In this document: piece after piece, positions 1 through 9,118 of the stretch
Numbering within the stretch: the first letter of the stretch is position 1
Layout: each line of letters begins with the position of its first letter
Source: Flavobacteriaceae bacterium PS02336
GTDB taxonomy: Bacteria; Bacteroidota; Bacteroidia; Flavobacteriales; Flavobacteriaceae
NCBI GenBank assembly: GCA_029960065.1
Contig: JASCOF010000001.1
Location: 868,001-932,000 of the forward strand
Length of the DNA: 64,000 nucleotides
Direction of reading: 5' to 3'
The notes under the pieces: generated by a model
Told to the model about the DNA's origin: nothing
The model's database searches: none
The model's input: the letters and a program-made list of their open reading frames with translations, nothing else
Translations under genes and position numbers: made by a program

Positions 1-713
1 AACAAATGAAGACCTTTTACCTGCTGATCGGTATAAATATCTGATTTTCCGCTTACAAATTGGTCAAATTTACTTTTCGGACTATTGATCGATCTCTCAA
101 AAGTGGCAATCGCATACTGAATGCGTTCTAAAGTCACTTTTTTGTCTCCAAAGGCAGCACTAAATAAAGCATTATACCCTTTAATTTTAGCAATTTTATC
201 GACAGCAATCGTCAGTTTTTCATTCATTTCTAACGGATCCGAAACAGGAAACTGCGCTTGATCTTCAAGACTTGAAGCGCGTCCATCCCAAAATAGGGAA
301 GTAGCATACGCCGAATTTAAAATCGTCATCGAATTTCGTTTTCCTGTCTGGCGATCGTGTCCAAACGAACGTGTCAAATTATCTGTCCAGCCCAATTCTG
401 GATTATGACAGGAAGCGCAGGCAATTTGTCCGCTTCGGGATAATCTCGGATCAAAAAACAAGATCTTCCCCAAACTCTCTTTTTCCTTAGAGTACGGATT
501 ATAAGCAGGATACGGCACAGCAGGAAGTACGCCAATATCCTGAAATTTAGATTTATCGATACTTTCATGCAGTTCCGCGGCAGGCCATTTTGAAGAATCG
601 CTGCTGGAATATAATTTTCGTAATTCCTGAATGTCGGTGTAATCAGGTCCTTCAGATGCCTTATAAGCAGATAATCCAAGCAGGAATAAGATGGGTAAGA
701 TTAGTTTTTTCAA
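1..713 (-). CDS. Di-haem cytochrome c peroxidase family protein, 3' end outside window
   Basis: Partial gene; about 237 codons are visible. Translating the minus strand from a TTG at 713 gives a short hydrophobic leader (MKKLILPILFLLGLSAYK) followed by a CcpA/MauG-type N-terminal haem domain. The first haem-binding motif CASCH is at about residues 99-103, after LGKILFFDPRLS and before ELGWTD, and it is followed by RQTGKRNSMTILN and DGRASSLEDQA, all typical of the family. Members are periplasmic, carry two c-type haems, and reduce peroxide or oxidise other substrates; the second haem motif would lie beyond the window edge. TTG is the only plausible start because an in-frame TAA lies nine bases upstream and no nearby ATG keeps the leader. 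It is the last visible gene of the ECF/FecR/SusCD operon, separated from the lipoprotein gene by a repeat-filled gap. Family membership is clear; the substrate is unknown. Confidence 0.88.
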   Translation of the reverse strand, partial: MKKLILPILFLLGLSAYKASEGPDYTDIQELRKLYSSSDSSKWPAAELHESIDKSKFQDIGVLPAVPYPAYNPYSKEKESLGKILFFDPRLSRSGQIACASCHNPELGWTDNLTRSFGHDRQTGKRNSMTILNSAYATSLFWDGRASSLEDQAQFPVSDPLEMNEKLTIAVDKIAKIKGYNALFSAAFGDKKVTLERIQYAIATFERSINSPKSKFDQFVSGKSDIYTDQQVKGLHL

Positions 714-733
714 TTCTTTTTATTTTTTTGTTT

Positions 734-885
734 TTTGATTTGTTTTAAGTCTCAAGTCTCAGTCTCAGTTTTGTCTTATATCTCAAAAGCTTTGTCAAAG
801 TTTTAAACTTTGACAAAGCTCGAAAGTTCCAGACTGCCAACTGCGACTGAATACTAAATACTAATCACTGACGACTAATCACTAA
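734..885. repeat. Repeat-filled gap with a perfect 33-nt palindrome
   Basis: Three parts are visible. At 746-766 the words AAGTCTC and CAGTCTC are iterated. At 788-820 lies a perfect palindrome with 16-bp arms (AGCTTTGTCAAAGTTT) around one T. At 849-885 a 14-nt word is iterated; on the minus strand it reads TTAGTGATTAGTCG, TCAGTGATTAGTAT, TTAGTATTCAGTCG. The TAG stop codon of the lipoprotein gene (882-884) lies inside the first 14-nt word. Related 33-nt palindromes occur at 47290-47322 and 62682-62714. Confidence 0.8.
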
Positions 886-2366
886 AGCGTAACCTCTTTC
901 GGACATGGAATGCTCAAAGCAGCTGGCTTTGGATAAGTCCTGTTATTGTACATTCTGTATTGTGTTGAAACTGTTCCTCCAAACAGTTTATCATTTGTCA
1001 GTTTTAATTCGAATGAGATTTCATATAAGCCATTGCTGATTTCTTTATAAGTTCCTTCACCAGAAATAGCAATTACGTGTGTGTTAGTTGCGCTTGATCC
1101 AATTGTAATATCCTGCGGAATAACCAAAACTGTTCCTTCAGTTTTGCTTGTTCCATTTGCAGGGAAAAACTCCAAAGCAGATGTAATGTTAAATCCTGGA
1201 GATACTGCTGCTGCATTACTTTCGTTAGAAAACCATCTTTTTAAACCAAAAGAGTTTATGGTATTTGTTCCAGTAGCAACATTAAATCCTATTTTGAAGG
1301 CATCATGATACACATCATCATTCGGGTTTGCTGTTCCTTTGTCGCTATAAAGAATCGCATTTGGATCATCTTTTGTTACGACAACAGGGAAAGTAAGAGC
1401 GTTAAAAGTCTGCCATGTACAATTTCCATTATTATTAAACCAATGTTCTCCATAAGTCAAATAAAAAGCATTTGTTGGATCTGTAAACTTTGATGCCGGA
1501 TATGCCTGAATATCTCTTGGTGATTTAATTGGTTTTACAATCGTTAAATTAATACTTCCAGTTGCGTTGTAATTCCCGGCATTTACTAAGGTAATTTTCG
1601 ATTCATAACGTGCATCATCATTCTGTAAATCTTCCAAAAGGGTTAAATGATAGTTTATTGAATTTCTATTATCTCCATAATCATCATGAGTTAAAGAATA
1701 TTCAAAACCATTTTGAAATTTGAATATCGAAAGTTTTTCAATTTCTTCAGGGAAAAATCCGTTAGGGAAATTCACTTTAAAATCAATCGTTTCGCCCACT
1801 TCTCCTTTGACAATAAGTTGGTTTACAGGAAAGGTGTAATTTGTTGTAATTGCCCCCAAATCAATTTTAAAAGTCTCGTTTGGATATGTTGAATTCTGAT
1901 TTCCAATATGAATATCTGGATCTGACACGGTTTCCAATTTTAAAGTAATACTTTGACTAGCAGCCCATCTTTTATCAAAAGAAACATAAATAGTGTCTGT
2001 TAATTTACTTCCTTCAAATACTAATTGATTTACTGGATTTACAGTAAAACTTTCGTTATCGCCAGTTGAAGAAACGGCACTGAAATTTGCGGTTACTGCA
2101 CTTTTTAGTGAACGAGTTGTTAAAGCAACAGGAACTTTTAATGTTTTAACTGAACTATTTACATAAGTGGATTGCGGAACAAGAAGAGAATTTATTGTAG
2201 GATATTCTAATGGAACATTATTGCTGTTTACCAAGAAGTTAAATCGTAAGTAAGGATCAATTTCAGAACCTAGTTTGTAGTCATCTTTTGAGCAAGAAGT
2301 CAAAAGTAATGCTGCTAATAATATGCTGAGTATCTTAATAGGATTCATTTTGCTGTAAGTTTTCAT
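882..2366 (-). CDS. SusE-position lipoprotein of unknown substrate
   Basis: 494-residue exported lipoprotein. The N-terminus has a hydrophobic stretch ending in a lipobox (LLLTSC, Cys at about residue 25), so it is probably anchored in the outer membrane. The next region (residues 40-300) looks like beta-sandwich modules of the type seen in surface glycan- or ligand-binding lipoproteins, with no catalytic motif I can recognise. It follows susD and overlaps its 3' end by 32 bp, so the two are translationally coupled; a second ATG at 2348 would also give a good signal peptide. By position it is the third surface component of the SusC/SusD complex, but I cannot assign a named family with certainty. 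Its stop codon sits inside a repeat word. Confidence 0.75.
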   Translation of the reverse strand: MKTYSKMNPIKILSILLAALLLTSCSKDDYKLGSEIDPYLRFNFLVNSNNVPLEYPTINSLLVPQSTYVNSSVKTLKVPVALTTRSLKSAVTANFSAVSSTGDNESFTVNPVNQLVFEGSKLTDTIYVSFDKRWAASQSITLKLETVSDPDIHIGNQNSTYPNETFKIDLGAITTNYTFPVNQLIVKGEVGETIDFKVNFPNGFFPEEIEKLSIFKFQNGFEYSLTHDDYGDNRNSINYHLTLLEDLQNDDARYESKITLVNAGNYNATGSINLTIVKPIKSPRDIQAYPASKFTDPTNAFYLTYGEHWFNNNGNCTWQTFNALTFPVVVTKDDPNAILYSDKGTANPNDDVYHDAFKIGFNVATGTNTINSFGLKRWFSNESNAAAVSPGFNITSALEFFPANGTSKTEGTVLVIPQDITIGSSATNTHVIAISGEGTYKEISNGLYEISFELKLTNDKLFGGTVSTQYRMYNNRTYPKPAALSIPCPKEVTL

Positions 2367-3792
2367 TAAGATTAATATTAGATTGTGGTATTGGCAGTAC
2401 GAATTTTAGAGATGGATATGTCATACCGCAGTTTGTTGAAATACACCCGTCATTTCTTGAAATATCTTTGTGGTTACGCATTAGATCAAAGAACAAATGT
2501 CCTTCAAAACAAAGCTCTTTTCTTCTCTCTAAAAGTATTTCTTCTTTTAAGTTTGATGTGTTTGTTAGTAAAGTGGCATTAGCACGCGCACGAATTGTAT
2601 TGATGTCTTGCATGGCAATTGCTGCCTGATTGTTTTCAAGCGCTGCTTCTGCACGAATTAAATACATTTCACTAAGTCTAAATGCTACATAACCAGCATT
2701 ATCTTGAAACTTTCTTGTAAAATTGTACGGACGCGGAGTTAATAGCCCATTTACCAAAGTTTGAAGATTAACAGTAAGAAATAATTGTTTTCTTATGTCA
2801 TTGTTCTCATAAAGATTTACAAGATCATCTGAAGCAACATACTTTGCATATGTGTTTGCATTGTATCCAAAATAACTTGCCATTGAAGACGTTGCCGCGT
2901 TTTCTGCATCTTTTGGAATTGAAAACTCTAATAAAGCCTCAGAAACAGGAAGATCTGGCTGAGCCCATTGTGCAATATAATTTTCAGAACTCATTAATTG
3001 AAATCCAGAATTTGTAATTACATCATTTGCAGTTTCATAAGCATTCGTCCAGTCTCTTTTGTAAAAATATACTCTTGCTAGCAGTGCTTTTGTATTGTTT
3101 CGGTTAAAATAAGAATATGTCGGTCCAGCCATTGACGCATTATCGGAGTAATTGTCTACAGCCGATTTTAGGTCGTCAATAATCAACGAATAAGTAGCAG
3201 CAAGTGTTTCTCTCTTAGGATATTTAAGTCCCGCTTTTATGGATTCTTTGTTGTACACAATCCCAAAATGAGATGCATCTGAAGTATAAGAATAGTTTTG
3301 ACAATAGACTTGTGATAATAAAAAATGAGTATAAGCTCTAATCGTTAAAGCTTCAGCTATTATCTGTTTTTTTTCGGCATCGGTAGCATCAGTTAATTTA
3401 GGTGTATATTCTAAAAGTAAATTAGCCTGATTAATTATACTGTAACTTCCAGTATAAAAACTAACAAAATTACTAGTCTCTGCAGTATCTTCAAAAGAGT
3501 ATACTTCTCTGATATTTACTCCTGATGTAATCTGTCCAGTACTATTTCCAGAAGAGGCAGGTGTAAATTTAATATTTCCACCTTGTAAATCGGAATAAAC
3601 AGCAAAACGTTCGCCTCTTACATTAGCTTCTATATCACGATAAAGTCCTTTTAAAGCAATTAAAACCCCTTCTTTATTTTTTAGAAGTTCATCTATGGAT
3701 GTTTGTGTTCCTGGTTCTTGTTCTAGAAAATCACTGCAGCTCTGTAATGAAAAGGTCAGGATTATTATTGTAATGTATTTTAAATATTTCAT
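2335..3792 (-). CDS. SusD/RagB family outer-membrane lipoprotein
   Basis: 485 residues from the ATG at 3792 (an in-frame ATG at 3810 adds six residues and overlaps susC). The start at 3792 gives a compact lipoprotein signal, MKYLKYITIIILTFSLQSC, followed by the SusD-typical DFLEQEPGTQTS. The C-terminal half has the usual RagB/SusD features: FRLSEMYLIRAEAAL, then INTIRARANA, LLERRKELCFEGHLFFDLMR, and a C-terminal FVLPIPQSNINLN. SusD proteins cap the SusC barrel and capture substrate at the cell surface. The gene is four bases from susC. With the STN-bearing SusC and the ECF/FecR pair upstream, this is a regulated surface uptake system; the ligand cannot be read from sequence. Confidence 0.93.
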   Translation of the reverse strand: MKYLKYITIIILTFSLQSCSDFLEQEPGTQTSIDELLKNKEGVLIALKGLYRDIEANVRGERFAVYSDLQGGNIKFTPASSGNSTGQITSGVNIREVYSFEDTAETSNFVSFYTGSYSIINQANLLLEYTPKLTDATDAEKKQIIAEALTIRAYTHFLLSQVYCQNYSYTSDASHFGIVYNKESIKAGLKYPKRETLAATYSLIIDDLKSAVDNYSDNASMAGPTYSYFNRNNTKALLARVYFYKRDWTNAYETANDVITNSGFQLMSSENYIAQWAQPDLPVSEALLEFSIPKDAENAATSSMASYFGYNANTYAKYVASDDLVNLYENNDIRKQLFLTVNLQTLVNGLLTPRPYNFTRKFQDNAGYVAFRLSEMYLIRAEAALENNQAAIAMQDINTIRARANATLLTNTSNLKEEILLERRKELCFEGHLFFDLMRNHKDISRNDGCISTNCGMTYPSLKFVLPIPQSNINLNENLQQNESY

Positions 3793-3796
3793 CGTC

Positions 3797-6700
3797 TTAA
3801 AATTTTGCATTTACACCAAGTGAAATTGTTCTTGCCTGCGGATAGATATAACTAAACTCTCGAATTCCGTTCATTCCTTTTGGACTTTTTTCTTTGTACC
3901 AATACAATACATTTGTGGCATCTGCAAAAACAGCAAGTGAATCCAGAAATATATTTTTGATTGGAACATTATAACTAAGATTAACATTGCTCAATCTTAC
4001 ATAAGTAGCATCATAAACATACTTACTCAAGTTTGCAGTAACTGGTACAATTGTTACAGCAGCATAAGGAACAACATCTCCTGGGTTTCGCCAGTGATTA
4101 TAGGCGTTAACTGAAAGATTTCGGTTTGAAGTATTCGAATATTTATCAATTACAGCATCTGATGCAAAGAAATCACCACCTAATTGAAAATCTCCTCTAA
4201 AAGTTAAAACAAGATTTTTGTAGAAAGTAAAATTATTATAGAATCCACCGTAAGCTTTTGCTTGTGTGTCTCCAATTGGTTCCCAATCTGCTATGGTAAA
4301 TAAAGATTTGTAAGTTGCAAGATCATAAATTTGTCCATTTTTTGTTACTAAATCTCTTCCTGTTGCAGGATCGACACCAACCCAGTTTATTCCCCAAACT
4401 GTAGTTGAGCTGTAACCTACTTTTTGAGCTAAAGCAAGTTCGGCTGTAGAAAAATCGCTTCCTAAACCTTTTAATGCAGTCACTTTGCTATCTACAGTTG
4501 AAATATTAAATGCTGTAGTCCATTTGAAATTATCATTTTTTATCCATTTAATTCGGGTCTGAAATTCTAATCCTTGATTATACATACTTGCCGCATTTAT
4601 TTGCATTGAACTGTAACCGGTTTCAGTAGGAATGTCTCTCGTAGTAATCATATCACTTTTGTTGTCGCGATAATATTCAAGTGTAAATTCAATTCTGTTA
4701 AAAATATTGAAGTCAATTCCAGCATTAAATTTTGTATTCTTTTCCCATCCTAGTTCTCCATTTGGTGCGTAGCCAGGTGTTGCACCTGTTCCGCCATTGT
4801 AGTTGTTTTGTGCATAGTTGTATAATCCTTTTGAACGATATGAACCAATTCTAGAATTTCCTGTTGTACCGTAACTTGTTTTTAATTTTAAGAGATTTAC
4901 CCATGAATTATTATTAAAAAAACTTTCATTACTGATAATCCAGCTTGCCCCCGCACCACCATTATTAGCCACATCATTATCATCTCCAAAAACAGAACTT
5001 TGATCACGACGGAAATTAGCCAATAAATAGTAACGCTTTTTATAATTGTAATTGACTTGAGAAAATAAAGAAACTCTTGAATTGTAACTAATTTCATTTC
5101 CATAAGTCTGGTTGCTAGTAGATTCATCCACGTTAGGAGTTAACGGATTGTCATCTCGGATTGCATTAGAAACAGGGTTTATAACATTTGGATTTACGAA
5201 ACCTATTCCAGATTGATAGTGAAAATCAGTCTTATCTTCAGAAAGTTCAAAACCAACAACACCGTCAATAGCATGATTTTCATTAAGCTGTTTATCAAAT
5301 AAAGCTTGGCCCTGCCAGTTCCATTTCGTTGCATTTCTTTGATTTGTAAGACGTCGTCCCCATCTAGGATAAGTGATGTTATCTAAAACAAAAGTTCCTG
5401 TTAATTGGCCGCTTTCATTTTCAGCAGAAAAATAACGATCTTGGTCTTTATCAACATAGTCCATTCCAAAAAGAGTAGAGAACTTTAGGAAATTATTTAA
5501 TTTATAGGAAAGAGCAAGGCTTCCTAAAATACCATAGGTATTGGCTACATTTTTATTCTGTTCGATTGCTGCTAATGGATTTCCTCTAGTCATACCACTA
5601 ACTCCTAAATAAGAATAAGAACCATCAGGATTGTATGGAGATAGAGTAGGAAGGTAAGCAAAAGAATAAAAGATGTTTGGAGCATCTTTCTGTATGTAAC
5701 TTGGGTTCAGCATTAAACTGATGTCTAATTTTCCAGAGGTATATCCTAGATTAATTCCCGCATTCAATTGTTTGGTACTGTTGCCCATTTGCGGTTCATC
5801 AATTTTTGTATAGCTAATGTTAGTTCGGTATGAAATTTTTGATGTAGATCCAGAAACATTAAAATTATATTTATTAAAGATTCCTGACTTATTTAAAAGC
5901 CCAAACCAATCAGTATTTACACCATTATAAGTAAGTGGAGCAGTTCCTGGAGAGGTGTTTTTTAAAAACTCATTTCGAAGCTCTGTGTACTGCTCACCAT
6001 TAAGATATTTAATCTGATTAATGGCAGAAGAAACCCCAAGCTGATTAGAGAAACCAAATTGAGTTTTCCCTTTTTTTCCTTTTTTAGTTGTAATTAAAAT
6101 GACTCCATTTGCTCCGTCAGCACCATAAATACCAACTGCAGCTGCATCTTTAAGAACCGATATTGTTTCAATAGTTTCTGGCGCAATTTTCATTAAAGGG
6201 TTTCCAAAATTTTCAGTAAAATCTCCATTTCCACTAAAATAAGCGCTATCAATACCATATTCTTCACCCATAATCACTCCATCAATAATGATAAGGGGCT
6301 GACTAGAGGTACCAATACGTGCTCCAGATAAAGAAGGCAAAGTTCCCTGTCCGCGGATGTTAATTTTGACAGGACCACCAACTCCAGAAGTATTTTCTAC
6401 CATAACACCTGCAATTTGACCCGTAATCATTTTGTCAATAGATTCAGAAGCTTGTTCAACAGCAATATCTTTAGCTTGTAAAGTAGAAATGCTCCCTACA
6501 ATTTCTTCTTTTAGTTTCTTAGTTCCATATGAAGAAGTAATTATAACAGGATTTAATTCATCGGTTATTTCTTGAAGATAAAAAACAAAATCCTTTTTGT
6601 AACCAGCTGTTTGTGTTTGGGTTTCCATTCCTAAAAAGCCAACTTCGAGAATCTGGTCTTTAATGTTATTTCCTTTTAGTTCATACGCAAATTTTCCGTT

Positions 6701-7159
6701 AAAGTCGGTTATAGCGCCCATTCCGGTTCCTTTTATGCGAATTGTTGCTCCAGGTAGAGGCTGTCTGTCTTTTGCGCTGTAAACGGTTCCTTTTATAATG
6801 CGTTCTGTTTCCTGAACATCGGAGTTAGATTTTTCAACAGGAGTTGCATCTGTCAGCAAAACTTGCTTTTTCTGAATATAATAAGAGATATTGGTACCTT
6901 TTAATAGCTTCTTTAAAGTAGTTTCTAAAGACGCATTCTCAACATCAATATCGGCTAATTGTTCTGCATCTATTTTTTTGGCATTGTAAATGATTCTAAA
7001 ATCAGTCTGCGCTTCAATCGATTTAATAATTTGGCTGATAGGTTTGTTTTTTACATGTAATGTAATGGTTTTATTCTGCGAAAAACCTTTAAAACTGGAT
7101 ATAAGGAGGGCTAAGAAAAACAGAATTTTTCTTAAGTTATTGGGTATCATTAAAGTCAT
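3797..7159 (-). CDS. SusC-type TonB-dependent receptor with STN signalling domain
   Basis: 1120 residues. After a signal peptide (LLISSFKGFSQ) comes an STN (secretin/TonB short N-terminal) domain at about residues 30-105, then a carboxypeptidase-regulatory-like domain (GTVYSAKDRQPLPGATIRI), the TonB plug (DKMITGQIAGVMVENTSG) and a 22-strand-type barrel. The SusC signature VLKDAAAVGIYGADGANG and ITTKKGKKG are present. The protein ends in an aromatic/basic residue pattern typical of outer-membrane barrels (SLGVNAKF). The STN domain is the part that talks to a FecR anti-sigma factor across the periplasm, and such a gene is directly upstream (7-bp gap). Start: MTLMIPNNLRK at 7159; the ATG three codons in (7150) is equally possible. 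Confidence 0.95.
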   Translation of the reverse strand: MTLMIPNNLRKILFFLALLISSFKGFSQNKTITLHVKNKPISQIIKSIEAQTDFRIIYNAKKIDAEQLADIDVENASLETTLKKLLKGTNISYYIQKKQVLLTDATPVEKSNSDVQETERIIKGTVYSAKDRQPLPGATIRIKGTGMGAITDFNGKFAYELKGNNIKDQILEVGFLGMETQTQTAGYKKDFVFYLQEITDELNPVIITSSYGTKKLKEEIVGSISTLQAKDIAVEQASESIDKMITGQIAGVMVENTSGVGGPVKINIRGQGTLPSLSGARIGTSSQPLIIIDGVIMGEEYGIDSAYFSGNGDFTENFGNPLMKIAPETIETISVLKDAAAVGIYGADGANGVILITTKKGKKGKTQFGFSNQLGVSSAINQIKYLNGEQYTELRNEFLKNTSPGTAPLTYNGVNTDWFGLLNKSGIFNKYNFNVSGSTSKISYRTNISYTKIDEPQMGNSTKQLNAGINLGYTSGKLDISLMLNPSYIQKDAPNIFYSFAYLPTLSPYNPDGSYSYLGVSGMTRGNPLAAIEQNKNVANTYGILGSLALSYKLNNFLKFSTLFGMDYVDKDQDRYFSAENESGQLTGTFVLDNITYPRWGRRLTNQRNATKWNWQGQALFDKQLNENHAIDGVVGFELSEDKTDFHYQSGIGFVNPNVINPVSNAIRDDNPLTPNVDESTSNQTYGNEISYNSRVSLFSQVNYNYKKRYYLLANFRRDQSSVFGDDNDVANNGGAGASWIISNESFFNNNSWVNLLKLKTSYGTTGNSRIGSYRSKGLYNYAQNNYNGGTGATPGYAPNGELGWEKNTKFNAGIDFNIFNRIEFTLEYYRDNKSDMITTRDIPTETGYSSMQINAASMYNQGLEFQTRIKWIKNDNFKWTTAFNISTVDSKVTALKGLGSDFSTAELALAQKVGYSSTTVWGINWVGVDPATGRDLVTKNGQIYDLATYKSLFTIADWEPIGDTQAKAYGGFYNNFTFYKNLVLTFRGDFQLGGDFFASDAVIDKYSNTSNRNLSVNAYNHWRNPGDVVPYAAVTIVPVTANLSKYVYDATYVRLSNVNLSYNVPIKNIFLDSLAVFADATNVLYWYKEKSPKGMNGIREFSYIYPQARTISLGVNAKF

Positions 7160-7166
7160 GTTTTAT

Positions 7167-8273
7167 TTAGTTATGGAAAATAGGTGTAATGGTAATTGTT
7201 TTTTGTTCAATAGAATAATTAAAAGGCGTGTCGCGTTTTAGAAGATCTAAAATATTCTCAACACTAGACTCACTGATTTTAATTGAGCCGCTAAAACTCT
7301 GTTTGGCCAAAACAGCATTTTCGTTGATAATTTCAACGTCGTAGGTACGCTCAATTATTTTTGTAATTGTAGAAAATGGGGTGTTATTAAAGGCAAGTTC
7401 ACCTTGTGTCCAAGCTTCATAAAAAGAAGTATCAACTCTTTTTGTTGTAATTTTCTTAGACTGATTCTGCCATACTGCCATTTGGTTAGGTTGGAGCATA
7501 ACTGAATTGGAAACATTATTTTTCTCAGACATTTTAATGCTTCCTTCAACCAAAACACTGCTCACGGTTTTGTCTTCTGGATATGCGCTAACATTAAAAC
7601 GAGTTCCAAGCACTTCAATTTCAACTTGGTCTGAGTGTACAATAAACGGATGCTGTTTGTCTTTAGCAACTTCAAAAAATGCTTCACCGTTTAAATAAAC
7701 ATTTCTATTACCGTTTATGCCAAATTGCTCTGGATATCGTAAAGTAGTGCCAGAATTTAAACTCACAAGCGTACCGTCTGATAGTTTAAGTTTAAATGTT
7801 TTCCCAAACGGAATTTTTAAGGTATTGTATAAAACGTCTTTATCCTGAACTTTTCCGAAATAAACAATCTGATCAGGGAATTTTCTGGCAACCAGTTCGC
7901 CTTTATCATTCACCAATGTATTCAGATTCTTTTCGGTAAAAAATTCTAAACGACCATCGCCTAATTCCAAAACAATTTCTTTTGAAACCGCTGTTCTTTC
8001 ATTAAAATAAAAAGCAAGTTTTCCTAAACCAAATAATACAACAAGAATGGCCGCGTATTTAAAATACGTTCTTATTTTATTTTTTGGTTGTAATGCGGCA
8101 ACTGGAACTTCACGTGAAATAGTTCCTGAAATTGCTGTTAAGGTCCAAGTCTTTTTTAAAGTTATAAATTGCTTTTTATTTTCTTCTGAGGCGTCAATCC
8201 GCTGAAAAAGTTGTTCAACTTCTTGTTCTGAAGCTTCATTAGATAAGTATTTATAAATTATTTCCGATGTCAT
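7167..8273 (-). CDS. FecR-type anti-sigma factor
   Basis: 368 residues. The N-terminal cytoplasmic segment (about 1-90) would bind the sigma factor, one membrane helix follows (about residues 91-110, YAAILVVLFGLGKLAFYF), and the periplasmic FecR domain contains the family pattern FKLKLSDGTLVSLNSGTTLRYP, then RNVYLNGEAFFEVAKDKQHPFIVHS and VLGTRFNVSAYPED. The C-terminal DUF4974-like part (FNNTPFSTITKIIERTYDVEI, FSGSIKISESSVENILDLL) resembles an STN fold and probably contacts the receptor. It sits between the ECF sigma gene and susC in the usual Bacteroidota order, so receptor occupancy likely releases the sigma factor to activate this same operon. Confidence 0.95.
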   Translation of the reverse strand: MTSEIIYKYLSNEASEQEVEQLFQRIDASEENKKQFITLKKTWTLTAISGTISREVPVAALQPKNKIRTYFKYAAILVVLFGLGKLAFYFNERTAVSKEIVLELGDGRLEFFTEKNLNTLVNDKGELVARKFPDQIVYFGKVQDKDVLYNTLKIPFGKTFKLKLSDGTLVSLNSGTTLRYPEQFGINGNRNVYLNGEAFFEVAKDKQHPFIVHSDQVEIEVLGTRFNVSAYPEDKTVSSVLVEGSIKMSEKNNVSNSVMLQPNQMAVWQNQSKKITTKRVDTSFYEAWTQGELAFNNTPFSTITKIIERTYDVEIINENAVLAKQSFSGSIKISESSVENILDLLKRDTPFNYSIEQKTITITPIFHN

Positions 8274-8334
8274 AAATGCGTTTTTAAACTTCTCGCTACT
8301 GTAAGTACACTTCAGAATTAAAATACCCTACCTT

Positions 8335-8940
8335 TTATTCGTAATTATTATAAATAAGGATAAAAATTAAAAATAAATAATCGGATAGTTTAGTTTTTAA
8401 AATCTTCAAAGCCTTTGTCATATGGGCTTCTACGGCTTTTAAAGTCACTTCCATTTCTTCGGCGATTTCTGCATTTTTTTTATTCTCGAAACGTTTTTTG
8501 ATAAAAACTTCGCGGGTTTTTGGAGGCAAATCGCTGATGGATTCCTGAATAATACGTTCTAATTCTGTTAATTCTAAGGTGTCAAATTGAATTGAATTTA
8601 AAACTTCAATATCCAATTCTCTTTCTTTGTGGTTAAGGAGGTCATTCTTGAATTTATCTTTCACTTTATTGTGACGAATTAAATTCAAGCATTTAGATTT
8701 GGCGTAGGTAAACAAGAAAGCCTGAATTCCGCCTAGGGATTCAACATTTTCTTTATTTTGCCATAAGTGCAGCAGTGCTTCTTGAGCAAGATTTTCAGCT
8801 TCGTCGTTATCGTAAATAAACTGAACGCTGAAAGATTGGATTCTCCTAAAGTATTTATCGTAAAAAAAGGTATATGCAGTCTCGTCGCCTTCTTTAAAGG
8901 AATTGAAAAGATTGGATTCGAAACTGTTATTTTGGTTCAT
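8335..8940 (-). CDS. ECF RNA polymerase sigma factor (FecI/RpoE-like, Bacteroidota type)
   Basis: 201 residues from ATG 8940 (MNQNNSFESNLFNSF). A longer reading from 8967 adds nine residues lacking family resemblance. Region 2 is at about residues 10-80 (DETAYTFFYDKYFRRIQSF, DEAENLAQEALLHLWQ). Region 4 is at about residues 125-180 (LPPKTREVFIKKRFENKKNAEIAEEM, followed by a helix-turn-helix VTLKAVEAHMTKALKILK). It is the first gene of the sigma/FecR/SusCD operon. A TATATTTG box 73-80 bases upstream is a candidate promoter. Confidence 0.95.
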   Translation of the reverse strand: MNQNNSFESNLFNSFKEGDETAYTFFYDKYFRRIQSFSVQFIYDNDEAENLAQEALLHLWQNKENVESLGGIQAFLFTYAKSKCLNLIRHNKVKDKFKNDLLNHKERELDIEVLNSIQFDTLELTELERIIQESISDLPPKTREVFIKKRFENKKNAEIAEEMEVTLKAVEAHMTKALKILKTKLSDYLFLIFILIYNNYE

Positions 8941-9012
8941 TAAACGAAATTTACTTTGGAAAAGCAATATTAAGTAAATTTTAAAAACTACTTGTATCTG
9001 CTAAGGAAGCGG

Positions 9013-9020
9013 CAAATATA
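9013..9020 (-). promoter_or_regulatory. Candidate -7 promoter box for the ECF sigma operon
   Basis: On the minus strand this reads TATATTTG, a full match to the Bacteroidota -7 pattern TAnnTTTG. Transcription would start near 9006, giving a leader of about 65 nt. The -33 region is AT-rich without a clear TTTG, so this is a prediction only. Confidence 0.45.
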
Positions 9021-9118
9021 AAAGTTTATTTATATTAATTCTAAATAAAATAAAATTAATAAATGTTTGAAGAAATTTTATTCAGAATAGGTTTAGTTTC
9101 CAATAATGGCTTAATGTA

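Noticed and set aside
374..679. 101-residue minus-strand ORF
   Set aside because: Frame differs from the peroxidase reading frame, which starts at TTG 713 and shows family motifs.
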